DNA from: Desulfacinum infernum DSM 9756
GTDB lineage: Bacteria > Desulfobacterota > Syntrophobacteria > Syntrophobacterales > DSM-9756
Length of the DNA: 62,123 bases
Reading direction: 5' to 3'
NCBI RefSeq assembly: GCF_900129305.1
Contig: NZ_FQVB01000026.1
Coordinates: forward strand, 1-62,123
The translations under genes were made by a program, and so were the position numbers. Shown here one piece after another: positions 16,617-24,646 of this stretch. A model generated the notes under the pieces. The model saw nothing but the letters and a program-made list of their open reading frames with translations, had not been told where the DNA came from and searched no databases. Each line of letters opens with the position of its first letter. The first letter of the stretch is position 1.

Positions 16617-17789
16617 ATGCGGGGCCGCACCTGGCTCCTTCTCATCCTCAGCCGCATCGTGCTCAATATGAGCTTCCGGGTGGCCTATCCCTTCCTGCCC
16701 GCCATGGCCCGAGGTCTGGGCATCAGTCTGGAGCAGGCCGGGTTCATGGTGGCCGCCCGCTCCTTCGTCGGCCTTTCGGGGATCGCTTTCGGGATTTTCG
16801 CCGAAAAGCGCGGGTACAAGGCCGGCCTCCTTCTGGGAATCGCCTTTCTTCTGGTCAGCTGTTTTCTGGTCACCGCCTTTCAAAACTACTGGATCGTCTT
16901 CGTCGGCTTCGTGGTGATGGGGTTGGCCACGGCCGTCTACAACCCGTCCGTGCAGTCCTACGTGAGCGCCCACGTGCCCTACCGGCATCGGGCCCGCGCC
17001 CTGGGCCTGGTGGAATCTTCCTGGTCCGCCAGCTGGTTTCTGGGCATTCCCCTGAGCGGCCTGCTCATCGCCCGATGGGGATGGGACTCCCCGTACCTGC
17101 TCCTTCTGGTGCTCGGAGCCGTTCTTTTTGCGGCCACCTTTCGCCTGCCCGATGCACCGTCCGGGGAAGAGCCCACACCCGCCTCTTCCGAAATCTCCGG
17201 CTCCCACAGCCCCCCCCCCGGAGTGCCTCCTCGGAGGATCTGGCTGGCCCTGGCGGTCACCTTCTGCATCCTTTTCGGCAATGAAAACGTCATGATCGTC
17301 TATGGGGCCTGGATGGAAAGCCGGTTCGGCCTGAGCGTCCAGTCGCTGGGTCTCTTCTCCACCCTGCTCGGCCTCATGGAATTCAGCGCGGAAATCAGCG
17401 TGGCCCTCCTGGTGGACCGCCTGGGCAAACGAAGGGGTCTCTATATCGGCATTGTGGGAACGGCCGTCAGCTACCTGCTTCTTTCCTTCGTGGCCGACAC
17501 CCTGGTGCTGGCCCTGGCGAGCCTCATGGCCATGGCCTACTTCTTTGAATTCTCCGTGGTGAGTTCCTTTCCCTACATTTCCCAACTGGCACCCGCCGAA
17601 AGGGGAAAATGGCTGGCCGCCAACTACAGCCTGCTGGTGGCGGGAAGAGTCCTGGGGGCGATGGTGGGCCCGGCCCTGTGGGAACACTTCGGGGCCCTCC
17701 AGCCCATTGCGCTTGTTTCCATCGTGGGAAGCCTGGCCGCCCTCTGTTTTCTCAGCCGCGCGCCGCGCCCCGACGGAGAACCCACTTGA
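16617..17789 (+). CDS. MFS transporter
   Basis: 390 residues, 12 predicted transmembrane helices with a central hydrophilic loop (about 185-205, Pro/Ser-rich). MFS hallmarks include the loop 2-3 region (IFAEKRGYKAGLLLG) and a second-half LVDRLGKRRGLYIG. The substrate cannot be inferred. ATG 16617 was chosen from GGACGGAGAAA about 12 bases upstream; a GTG at 16605 is a possible alternative. Starts further upstream read through repeats. Confidence 0.8.
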   Translation: MRGRTWLLLILSRIVLNMSFRVAYPFLPAMARGLGISLEQAGFMVAARSFVGLSGIAFGIFAEKRGYKAGLLLGIAFLLVSCFLVTAFQNYWIVFVGFVVMGLATAVYNPSVQSYVSAHVPYRHRARALGLVESSWSASWFLGIPLSGLLIARWGWDSPYLLLLVLGAVLFAATFRLPDAPSGEEPTPASSEISGSHSPPPGVPPRRIWLALAVTFCILFGNENVMIVYGAWMESRFGLSVQSLGLFSTLLGLMEFSAEISVALLVDRLGKRRGLYIGIVGTAVSYLLLSFVADTLVLALASLMAMAYFFEFSVVSSFPYISQLAPAERGKWLAANYSLLVAGRVLGAMVGPALWEHFGALQPIALVSIVGSLAALCFLSRAPRPDGEPT

Positions 17790-17817
17790 TAGGCGGCCGG
17801 GCCCTGTATATTCTTAC

Positions 17818-17990
17818 CTGAATTGGATGGTTCTTTCTCATGGACAGGTCCTGAAGGGCGGGCGTAAAGCCCGCCCCTACAAAAAGCCCCGGACCCATTG
17901 GGTAGGGGCGGGGTTTATCCCCGCCCGCTAATCACGCGGCGTAAGAGACACCCGAAGAAAAAATCGCTCAGATTAGGTCTTACACGTCAA
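17818..17990 (+). repeat. Repeat family R2, copy A
   Basis: About 170 bp nearly identical to 23402-23575. Shared parts include ACCTGAATTGGA, TTCTTTCTCATGGACAGG, the palindrome GGGCGGGCGTAAAGCCCGCC, GTAGGGGCGGGGTTTATCCC, and CACCCGAAGAAAAAATCGCT. This copy ends about 35 bp before hgcA, so it forms most of the hgcA upstream region. Confidence 0.8.
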
Positions 17991-18023
17991 TAAGTTTTTA
18001 GGATCCGATGAGAGGACTTCTCC

Positions 18024-19193
18024 ATGAACCAAAAGGCCTTTATGCAAGGTGAACAAACCCGTCAGAGCCTGCCTTTGGCGCAGCCCTCGTCGTGCGAGCC
18101 CGCCAGGCCCGGCGGCTGATGTCCTTCTTCCGCGGCTCAGGCGAGTCCGCCCCGATTGGACCAGCCGTTCGTCATCGGCCGGGTGGAAACGCCCGCGGGG
18201 ACCCTTCCCCGGATTTCCAGCCGACTCACGGGCCGGGACCGGTGGGGGGCCATCAAGGCCCGCTGGGGCATCGGCCGCATGCACTACACGGTGGATCCGG
18301 GCCTGTACGCCCTGGGCCAGCCGGGACCGGACGATCCGGTGCTGGTGACGGCCAACTACAAGCTGAGCTTCGACCGCCTGCGATCCGCCCTGCCGGGCCG
18401 GTCCGCCTGGATCCTGGTTCTGGACACCAAGGGAATCAATGTGTGGTGTGCGGCGGGCAAGGGAACCTTCGGGACCGACGAGCTGGCCTTCCGGGTCCGG
18501 GCCAGCGGTCTGGACAAGGTGGTGAGTCACCGTCGGCTCATCCTGCCGCAGCTGAGCGCTCCGGGGGTGGCCGCCCACAAGGTCAAGTCCCTCTGCGGCT
18601 TCAAGGCTCTGTACGGCCCCGTGGAGGCGCGGGATCTTCCGGCGTTTCTGGATGCCGGCTTCAAGGCCTCTCCGGAAATGCGCCGCAAGCGATTCGGCCC
18701 GGTTGACCGAATGGTCCTCGTTCCCGTGGAACTGGTGCACACCTTCAAGTGGCTGGCGCTGGCGGCGGTGATCTTCTTCGGGGTGGGCGGCGTCCTGGGG
18801 AGCGGCCCCTTTGCGGCAGCAGCCGTCGCGGCCGGCCTGGGGCCGGTCACGGCCATGGCGGCCGGGGTCTTCGCCGGTGCGGTCCTCACCCCGCTCCTCT
18901 TGCCCTGGCTGCCGGGGCGGGCCTTTACCACCAAGGGCGTCTGCGCGGGGATCTTTCTGACGGCTCTCCTGTGGCCCCTGGGGCCGGGGCGCGCTTCCGG
19001 AGCCCTGGACGCCTTGTCGTGGATTTTCGGAGTCGTTTCCGTGGCCGCCTACCTGGGCATGAATTTCACCGGCTCTTCCACCTACACGTCCCTTTCGGGG
19101 GTCAAGAAGGAGATGCGGTGGGCCGTGCCGATGGAGATCGCGGGGTTTGCAGCCTTCGTGGGTCTGTGGCTGGCGGCCCGATGGGTATCGTGA
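18024..19193 (+). CDS. hgcA: HgcA, corrinoid protein of mercury methylation; reading frame contains one in-frame TGA
   Basis: HgcA donates a methyl group from a cobalamin cofactor to Hg(II) to make methylmercury. The diagnostic cap-helix motif is NVWCAAGKGTFGTDEL, with the cobalt-ligand Cys codon at 18447-18449. The soluble corrinoid domain (to about codon 230) is followed by five hydrophobic segments, as in known HgcA. The only well-placed ATG with a Shine-Dalgarno (AGAGGA, 18012-18017) is at 18024. From there the frame is open except for TGA at 18117-18119 (codon 32), next to a TGT Cys codon. Without readthrough the first usable start is TTG at 18156, which lacks a ribosome site and trims the N-terminus. 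A SECIS-like hairpin follows the TGA. Alternatives: nonsense mutation, sequencing error or TTG start. Confidence 0.9.
18117..18150 (+). promoter_or_regulatory. Candidate selenocysteine codon and SECIS-like hairpin in hgcA
   Basis: TGA 18117-18119 is followed by a stem-loop: GCGGCTC (18132-18138) pairs with GAG (18143-18145) and CCGC (18147-18150), with one unpaired T at 18146 and the loop AGGC (18139-18142). The loop begins 23 nt from the U of UGA and contains GG, close to the spacing and loop content of the E. coli fdhF SECIS. In that element, however, the bulged U is on the 5' arm. Confidence 0.5.
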
Positions 19194-19215
19194 AATGGAG
19201 CTAGGGAGCAAGAGG

Positions 19216-19512
19216 ATGGGCCCCAACTTGGTCTATCTGAAAGACGTCGTCACCCTCCGGTACGAAGCGTCGCGCTGCGTGGGGTGCGGCATGTGTTCCA
19301 TTGTTTGTCCCCACGGAGTCTTCGTCCAGGAAAACGGCAAAGCCCGCATCACCGAGCGGGATGCGTGCATGGAATGCGGCGCCTGCGCCCGCAACTGCCC
19401 CGCCGAGGCCATTTGGGTCCAGACGGGAGTGGGATGCGCCCAGGCGGTGATCAATTCGGCGCTGGGACGAAAAGGCGATTCCTGCTGCAGCCTGGATTCG
19501 GGCTGCTGCTGA
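19216..19512 (+). CDS. hgcB: HgcB, ferredoxin partner of HgcA
   Basis: 98 residues with two [4Fe-4S] motifs: C21-x2-C24-x2-C27-x3-C31 and C51-MECGAC, with C54, C57 and C61. The CMECGAC core is the motif used to recognise HgcB. C74 and the C-terminal pairs C90-C91 and C97-C98 match the terminal vicinal cysteines proposed to bind mercury. HgcB is thought to reduce the HgcA corrinoid between turnovers. Start ATG 19216 has GGGAG upstream and begins 22 bp after the hgcA stop, so the two are one operon. Confidence 0.93.
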   Translation: MGPNLVYLKDVVTLRYEASRCVGCGMCSIVCPHGVFVQENGKARITERDACMECGACARNCPAEAIWVQTGVGCAQAVINSALGRKGDSCCSLDSGCC

Positions 19513-19535
19513 CCCCCTCGAGCCCTTTGGCGTCT

Positions 19536-20156
19536 TCACGAACGTAGCGGCCGGCCCACCGGTACGATATACAGAGGCACTTCTTCCTCCCCCAGCCCCA
19601 GCACGCGACGCACGCCTTCATCCTGAAAGGCACCGACCACGACGCTCCCCAGACCCAGGGCCACGGCCTGCAGGCAGAGATTCTGAGCCGCATGCCCGGC
19701 CTCCAGATGGGCGTAGCGGACCCCCCTGCGTCCGTAGCGGCCGGTGATGCGATCGTACACCGCGGAAAAGACGACGCTCACCGGGGCCTTTTCCACAAAG
19801 CGCTGGTGCAACGCCTCTCGGCACAACTCCCCTCGAAGATCCCCGCTTTTGCCGACGACCAGACCATGCTCGTTGGGCAGGTAACGGTGGACCCCGTCGG
19901 GCAAGTCCTCCACGGCGCCCGCCACCACGTGGGTTTCCAGAGGGTAAAGGGCTCCCGCGGACGGGGCCGTGCGGAACCCGCGCCGGGACGTCACGCCTTG
20001 CGCCGCCCACAGAAGCTGGGAAAGGACATGGAGTGAAAGAGGGGAGGATGCAAAGGCCCTGACGGAGCGGCGCCTTCCCAAGGCCGCCTCCAGGGATACC
20101 GCGCCGTCCAGGCGGGGCGGAGGCAGCGAAACGTGTATCCTGTCCAGCGGAGTCAT
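19536..20156 (-). CDS. SagB-type nitroreductase-family flavoprotein
   Basis: 206 residues of the SagB/ThcOx nitroreductase group: RRSVRAFASSPLSLHVLSQLLWAAQG near the N-terminus, RTAPSAGALYPLE in the middle, and HLEAGHAAQNLCLQAVALGLGSVVVGAF at the FMN/dimer region. Stand-alone members reduce unknown substrates with FMN; no peptide precursor or cyclodehydratase gene is nearby, so a thiazole/oxazole peptide pathway is not supported. It converges on hgcB with a 23-bp gap. Confidence 0.85.
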   Translation of the reverse strand: MTPLDRIHVSLPPPRLDGAVSLEAALGRRRSVRAFASSPLSLHVLSQLLWAAQGVTSRRGFRTAPSAGALYPLETHVVAGAVEDLPDGVHRYLPNEHGLVVGKSGDLRGELCREALHQRFVEKAPVSVVFSAVYDRITGRYGRRGVRYAHLEAGHAAQNLCLQAVALGLGSVVVGAFQDEGVRRVLGLGEEEVPLYIVPVGRPLRS

Positions 20157-20268
20157 GGGTTTTTACCTCACGGGTTGGCTGCAGGTGAAACGGGATGTTA
20201 AAAAATAACCAAACCACCGGGATCCGGCAAAGAGCGAACCATCCACCCATATCGGAAAGGAGGGTGCC

Positions 20269-20433
20269 ATGCCGACCTACGAATATCAGTGCCAGTCGTG
20301 CGGCCATGAATTCGCCGTCTTCCAGAGCCTCTCCGAACACGGAAAGGTGCCGGTCCACTGTCCTCAGTGCCGGAACGAACAGGTCAAACAGCTCGTCTCC
20401 CTGTTCATCGCCCAAACAAGCAAGAAAAGCTGA
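20269..20433 (+). CDS. FmdB-family zinc-ribbon protein
   Basis: 54 residues beginning MPTYEYQCQSCGHEF and then HCPQCRNEQ. The two CxxC knuckles and the N-terminal PTYEY are characteristic of the putative regulatory FmdB family (CxxC_CxxC_SSSS domain). ATG has GGAAAGGAGGG upstream. Often found as a small accessory gene in anaerobes; role unknown. Confidence 0.85.
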   Translation: MPTYEYQCQSCGHEFAVFQSLSEHGKVPVHCPQCRNEQVKQLVSLFIAQTSKKS

Positions 20434-20604
20434 GACGGGGCCTCCGGGGCCGAAAACCCGGGCCCCCCGTTTCGGCTTCACTACAAGTCCCCCTCCCGTG
20501 CGTTCCTTTCCGTCCATGCTTATAATCAATGAAGATCGTCAAACGACAGGAGCCCTTCTCCGCCTCTTCCCGAACGGCGGCGCAGAAGAGCGAAGGAGCG
20601 TGCG
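20434..20604. terminator. GC-rich inverted repeat after the FmdB-like gene
   Basis: GGGGCCTCCGGGGCC and GGGCCCCCCG at 20436-20470 can form a stem-loop followed by a short T run, a probable terminator. The rest to 20604 carries the upstream region of the msr gene. Confidence 0.4.
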
Positions 20605-21708
20605 GTGAAAATGAGGACATTGGGAAGACTCTGGATCTTTCTCGCGGTCTTTGCGGCGGGGATTGGAACCGGCTGGGTCCGGACAGGAGACAGTGTCATG
20701 GCGGAAGAGAAGAAGGAACGTGAACGGGCCACCTTTGCCGGCGGTTGTTTCTGGTGCGTGGAGGCCGACTTTGAAAAACTGGAGGGCGTGATGGAGGCGG
20801 TCTCCGGTTACGCCGGCGGTCACACAGAGGATCCATCCTACGAAGAGGTCTCGTCCGGGGGGACCGGTCATCTGGAGGCGGTGCAGGTGGTCTACGACCC
20901 TCGGAAGGTCACCTACCGGGAGCTTCTCGATTATTTCTGGCGCCACGTGGACCCCACCGACCCCGGAGGGCAGTTCGTGGACCGTGGGAACCAGTATCGC
21001 ACAGCCATCTTCTATCATACGGAAGAACAGAAACGGCTGGCCTTGGAAAGCAAGGAAGAACTGGAGCGTTCCGGGCGTTTCTCCAAACCCGTCGTGACGG
21101 AGATTCTGCCGTTGGAGCGGTTCTACGAGGCGGAGGAATACCATCAGGACTATTACAAAAAGTCCCCGCTTCGCTACCGGTTCTATCGGTTCCACTCGGG
21201 CCGGGACAGCTTCCTCAAAAAGGCGTGGAAGGAGGAACCCAAACCCGCTTCCCGAGGAAGTCACCCGTCCCCCTATTCCAGACCGTCGGACGCAGAACTC
21301 AGACGTACACTCACCCCCATGCAATACAAGGTGACCCGGGAAAACGGCACGGAACCCCCTTTTCGGAATGAATATTGGGACAACAAGGAACCCGGGATCT
21401 ATGTGGACGTGGTTTCCGGCGAGCCTCTCTTCAGCTCCCTGGACAAGTTCGATTCCGGAACGGGGTGGCCCAGCTTCACACGCCCCCTGGAACCGGAAAA
21501 CATCGTGGAACACGAGGATCGATCGCTCTTTATGACGAGGACGGAAGTCAGAAGCCGCCTGGGGGATTCCCATCTGGGCCATGTTTTTGCGGACGGCCCG
21601 CCTCCCACGGGCCTTCGCTATTGCATCAATTCCGCAGCCCTGCAATTCATTCCCGCCAGGGACCTGGAGAAGGAAGGGTACCCACAATATCTGGATCTGT
21701 TTCGCTGA
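20605..21708 (+). CDS. msrAB: Exported bifunctional methionine sulfoxide reductase MsrA-MsrB
   Basis: 367 residues. A basic N-terminus and hydrophobic core ([17 protein letters not shown]) form a signal peptide or membrane anchor, so the enzyme acts in the periplasm. MsrA domain (about 42-200): catalytic C48 in GGCFWC and [14 protein letters not shown]. MsrB domain (about 230-355): [16 protein letters not shown] and catalytic C340 in [10 protein letters not shown]; the CxxC zinc pairs of some MsrB proteins are absent. It repairs both diastereomers of methionine sulfoxide. GTG at 20605 has GAAGGAG upstream; an ATG two codons on is also possible. Both catalytic sites use Cys, not Sec. Confidence 0.92.
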   Translation: MKMRTLGRLWIFLAVFAAGIGTGWVRTGDSVMAEEKKERERATFAGGCFWCVEADFEKLEGVMEAVSGYAGGHTEDPSYEEVSSGGTGHLEAVQVVYDPRKVTYRELLDYFWRHVDPTDPGGQFVDRGNQYRTAIFYHTEEQKRLALESKEELERSGRFSKPVVTEILPLERFYEAEEYHQDYYKKSPLRYRFYRFHSGRDSFLKKAWKEEPKPASRGSHPSPYSRPSDAELRRTLTPMQYKVTRENGTEPPFRNEYWDNKEPGIYVDVVSGEPLFSSLDKFDSGTGWPSFTRPLEPENIVEHEDRSLFMTRTEVRSRLGDSHLGHVFADGPPPTGLRYCINSAALQFIPARDLEKEGYPQYLDLFR

Positions 21709-21745
21709 GATCCACATTCCCCAAAAGAACTGGGAGCATCCGCCC

Positions 21746-22303
21746 ATGAAAGTGACCCTGCTCATGGCCATGACGCTGGATGGTAAAATCGCCAAGCATG
21801 CCGACCATTTCCCTGATTGGACGCCTCCGGAGGACAAGAAGATCTTCGCCGCCTTGAGTCGGCGGGCGGGTGTGGTCATCATGGGATCGCGCACCTTCGA
21901 CACTCTTGGGAAGCCGCTTCCGGAGCGGCTGAACGTGGTCATGACCCGCGATCCATCCCGCAAGTCCCCATGGGACAACCTGGTCTTTACCGCCGACCCG
22001 CCCCGGCAAATTCTCGAACGACTGGAAAGCCAAGGCTATGGTGAAGTCGTCCTGGCGGGTGGAACCTGCGTCAACTCCCTCTTCGCCCGTAAGGGCCTCA
22101 TCGATGCCGTCGTGGTCACCCTTTCCCCGAAGATCTTCGGCACCGGTCTCGGCCTTTTCTCCCCAGACGTGGCCATGGATCTCTCCCTTGAAGAAGTGGA
22201 ACGGGCCGGCAGCGAGCTCGTTATCTTGAGGTATCGTGTCCTTCAAGCGCGTGTGTCGGAAAACGCCAAAGCCGGCCGTCGCGTGGGCGTGTGTTTTGAT
22301 TAA
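21746..22303 (+). CDS. Dihydrofolate-reductase-like (RibD C-terminal domain) reductase
   Basis: 185 residues. MKVTLLMAMTLDGKIAKH, then VIMGSRTFDTLGKPLPERLNVVMTR and EVVLAGGTCVNSLF fit the RibD C-terminal/DHFR-like fold that binds NADPH. Single-domain members lack the RibD deaminase domain and have unclear substrates. It starts 37 bp after msrAB and could be co-transcribed. Confidence 0.8.
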   Translation: MKVTLLMAMTLDGKIAKHADHFPDWTPPEDKKIFAALSRRAGVVIMGSRTFDTLGKPLPERLNVVMTRDPSRKSPWDNLVFTADPPRQILERLESQGYGEVVLAGGTCVNSLFARKGLIDAVVVTLSPKIFGTGLGLFSPDVAMDLSLEEVERAGSELVILRYRVLQARVSENAKAGRRVGVCFD

Positions 22304-22378
22304 AGTTTTCCGACTATCCGGACGATTAAAACAAAGGACCGAGCGACTGACCACCTCTTGCTGAAGGACAGGATCTCC

Positions 22379-23230
22379 ATGGAAGCAGCACAGACCTCTC
22401 CCAATCTGGACAAGCTCGTTCAACTGACGGGCGACCTGCCGGCCATGCCCCACGTGGCCAGTCAAGTGATCAAGAAAATCAGCGACCCCGACGCCGGTGC
22501 CGAAGACGTTCAGAAACTCATCGCACAGGACCCGTCCCTGGCCGCCCGAGTGCTCAAGCTGGCCAACTCCTCCTTCTACGCCCGGTCCCGAAGCATTGCC
22601 ACCTTGCGGGACGCGGTGGTGATCATCGGGATGAAGACCGTGCGCTCCCTGGTGGTGGCGTCCGTTACGCGGGATCTTTTCGACCCCTTCGGCCTCACGG
22701 AAAAGCTCCTCTGGGAGCACTCCGTGGGTTGCGCCCTGGGCGCACGAACCATCGCCACCCGTCTTCGCTATTCCCGGGTGGACGAATCCTTCCTGGCGGG
22801 TCTTCTGCACGATGTGGGCAAGATGATCCTGTTTACCCGTTTTCCCGACCAGATGCGCCTGATTATCCAGGAGGTCTACAATGACCCTTCCCTGTCCTTC
22901 GCCAAGCTGGAACGGGAGACCTTCGGGTTCGACCACGCCCAGGTGGGCCGGCTTCTGGCCCGAAAGTGGCAATTTCCGGAAGAAATCGACGAAGCCATCG
23001 GCTGCCATCACAACCCGGCCAGGGCCAAGATCCTGCCGGCTCTTTCCGTGATCGTTCATCTGGCCAACGCGTTTTGCCACAAGCTGGAACTGGGTCCCAC
23101 CAAGAAGCCGGAACTGGACATGACCGGCGTTCCCAGCGCCAAGGCGCTGAAACTGAGCGCAGAGAAGCTGGCCGCGCTGGAAGAGGAGATCCGCCGGAAC
23201 TTCCAGGAGGAAGCCGGAGCGCTCTCCTAG
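22379..23230 (+). CDS. HDOD-domain signalling protein
   Basis: 283 residues. The HDOD domain covers about 20-220: LPAMPHVASQVIKKISDPDAG, LIAQDPSLAARVLKLANSSFY, LLHDVGKMI, and AIGCHHNP. HDOD proteins are degenerate HD domains used in signalling and motility or cell-cycle control. ATG 22379 has GGACAGGAT upstream. The TAG stop (23228-23230) coincides with the left end of a MITE-like element. Confidence 0.88.
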   Translation: MEAAQTSPNLDKLVQLTGDLPAMPHVASQVIKKISDPDAGAEDVQKLIAQDPSLAARVLKLANSSFYARSRSIATLRDAVVIIGMKTVRSLVVASVTRDLFDPFGLTEKLLWEHSVGCALGARTIATRLRYSRVDESFLAGLLHDVGKMILFTRFPDQMRLIIQEVYNDPSLSFAKLERETFGFDHAQVGRLLARKWQFPEEIDEAIGCHHNPARAKILPALSVIVHLANAFCHKLELGPTKKPELDMTGVPSAKALKLSAEKLAALEEEIRRNFQEEAGALS

Positions 23231-23374
23231 CAGGCTGTCCGAGAATGGCAGATTCGCGCCGTTCTACGCCCATTCGTCATCCCCGCGAAAGCGGGGATCC
23301 AGGATCACCGGCACGTTATGGACTCCCGCTTGCGCGGGAGTGACGGTTGGGGAAGTTCTCGGACACGCTCCCAG
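23227..23374 (+). repeat. MITE-like element (YTAG family), complete copy
   Basis: Left end CTAG + CAGGCTGTCCGAGAATGG, right end GTTCTCGGACACGCTCCCAG in inverted orientation, 148 bp overall. The interior has CCCCGCGAAAGCGGGG and CTCCCGCTTGCGCGGGAG stem-loops. The left TAG serves as stop codon of the HDOD gene. Confidence 0.7.
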
Positions 23375-23401
23375 GAGCCTGTGTGAAACCGCCGGGAATC
23401 A

Positions 23402-23575
23402 CCTACCTGAATTGGACGATTCTTTCTCATGGACAGGTTCTGAAGGGCGGGCGTAAAGCCCGCCCCTACAAAAGGGCACGGATCCATTGGGTAGGGGCGG
23501 GGTTTATCCCCGCCCGCTAATCACGCGGTGTAAAAGACACCCGAAGAAAAAATCGCTCAGTTTAGGACCTAATTT
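23402..23575 (+). repeat. Repeat family R2, copy B
   Basis: About 170 bp nearly identical to 17818-17990, same orientation, ending AAAAAATCGCTCAGTTTAGG. Contains the two palindromes GGGCGGGCGTAAAGCCCGCC and GTAGGGGCGGGGTTTATCCC. Confidence 0.8.
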
Positions 23576-23577
23576 CT

Positions 23578-23702
23578 CGTGGCGCAGCCCTTCAGGGCTG
23601 CGGAGAAATCCTCGGACTTCGGGTGCGCCGACGGATGTTCCCTGTCACGTGTTGGGGTCACAATGACCCCTTTCCGCAGGGCTGAAGCCCCGCGGCCGCG
23701 AA
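23578..23702 (+). repeat. Repeat family R3, copy 1
   Basis: Begins GTGGCGCAGCCCTTCAGGGC and ends GGGCTGAAGCCCCGCGGCCG. Related copies lie at 36893-37012 (same orientation) and 30795-30918 (opposite). The bases from 23703 to 23767 hold a further half of the YTAG family (TCTCGGATACGCTTCTAG). Confidence 0.65.
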
Positions 23703-23767
23703 CCAAGGTCCCTTGTCGGTTGATGAAGGAAACCCGCTCTCGGATACGCTTCTAGGCGCGTGCTCGG

Positions 23768-24646
23768 TCAAACGTCCCCGGCGTATTTGTCCAGGTAGCC
23801 CCGGGGTGTCACCATCCGTCCTTCCCACACGTACGTGCGGCTGTTTCCCACCAGCAGCACCGTCTGCATGTCCACATCCTCCGGGTTGAGACCACCCAGG
23901 GTGGTGATCCGGCAGCGCTGCCCTTCCCGCATGGCCTTTTGCACCACGCCCACGGGCGTCTCCGGGCTCCGATGGCGCATCAGGATCCGGCGGGCTTTTT
24001 CCAGCAGATCGGGGCGGCTCTTGCTGCGGGGATTGTAGACGGCGATGACGAAATCGGCGGCTCCGGCCGCGTCCAGTCTCTTTTCGATGAGTTCCCACGG
24101 AGTCAGATGGTCGCTCAGGCTCACGGCGGCAAAATCGTGCATGAGCGGTGCGCCGAGAAGAGCCGCGGCCGCGTTGAAGGCCGCCACTCCAGGCACCACC
24201 TCCACCGACAGACACCCCTCTTCCGAAGTCTCGGCCCCATCCCAGGTCTTCACACGAACGCCTTGCGCCCGGCACACATCGAAGACCAGGCCGGCCATGC
24301 CGTAGATTCCCGCATCCCCGCTGGATACCAGCGCCACACGGCGCCCGTCCAGGGCCGCCGAGACGGCTTCCCGGCAGCGGGCGATCTCGCGCCTCATGCC
24401 CGAAGCCCGAACATCCTTCCCCTCCACCAGGCTACCGATGAGATCCACGTAGGTCTTGTAGCCCACGATGACTTCCGCCTGTTCCAAGGCCTCCCGGGCC
24501 CGGGGCGTCAGGTGGCGGGCATCCCCCGGGCCCAGACTCACCACGGTGAGGCGTCCCGAGCCACCGCCACCGTGACGTTTCGGGACTTCCGCTTCGGGAC
24601 GATCAACCGGCCTTTCGGGGCCGTCCGAAGAGCCGCTGCTTCGCAT
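23768..24646 (-). CDS. cbiH: Precorrin-3B C17-methyltransferase (CobJ/CbiH)
   Basis: 292 residues, class III SAM methyltransferase fold: VVSLGPGDARHLTPRAREALEQAEVIVGY at the N-terminal glycine loop, GDAGIYGMAGLVFDV, and VVPGVAAFNAAAALLGAPLMHDFAAVSLSD. It methylates C17 and drives ring contraction in corrin synthesis. The first 109 bp overlap the end of cbiG; the leader before residue 33 is unusual for the family and the true start may be further in. Last gene of the minus-strand corrin operon. Confidence 0.88.
   Translation of the reverse strand: MRSSGSSDGPERPVDRPEAEVPKRHGGGGSGRLTVVSLGPGDARHLTPRAREALEQAEVIVGYKTYVDLIGSLVEGKDVRASGMRREIARCREAVSAALDGRRVALVSSGDAGIYGMAGLVFDVCRAQGVRVKTWDGAETSEEGCLSVEVVPGVAAFNAAAALLGAPLMHDFAAVSLSDHLTPWELIEKRLDAAGAADFVIAVYNPRSKSRPDLLEKARRILMRHRSPETPVGVVQKAMREGQRCRITTLGGLNPEDVDMQTVLLVGNSRTYVWEGRMVTPRGYLDKYAGDV

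Noticed and set aside
19536-20156. SagB-type protein as part of a thiazole/oxazole-modified peptide cluster
   Set aside because: No precursor peptide, YcaO or E1-like partner is nearby.
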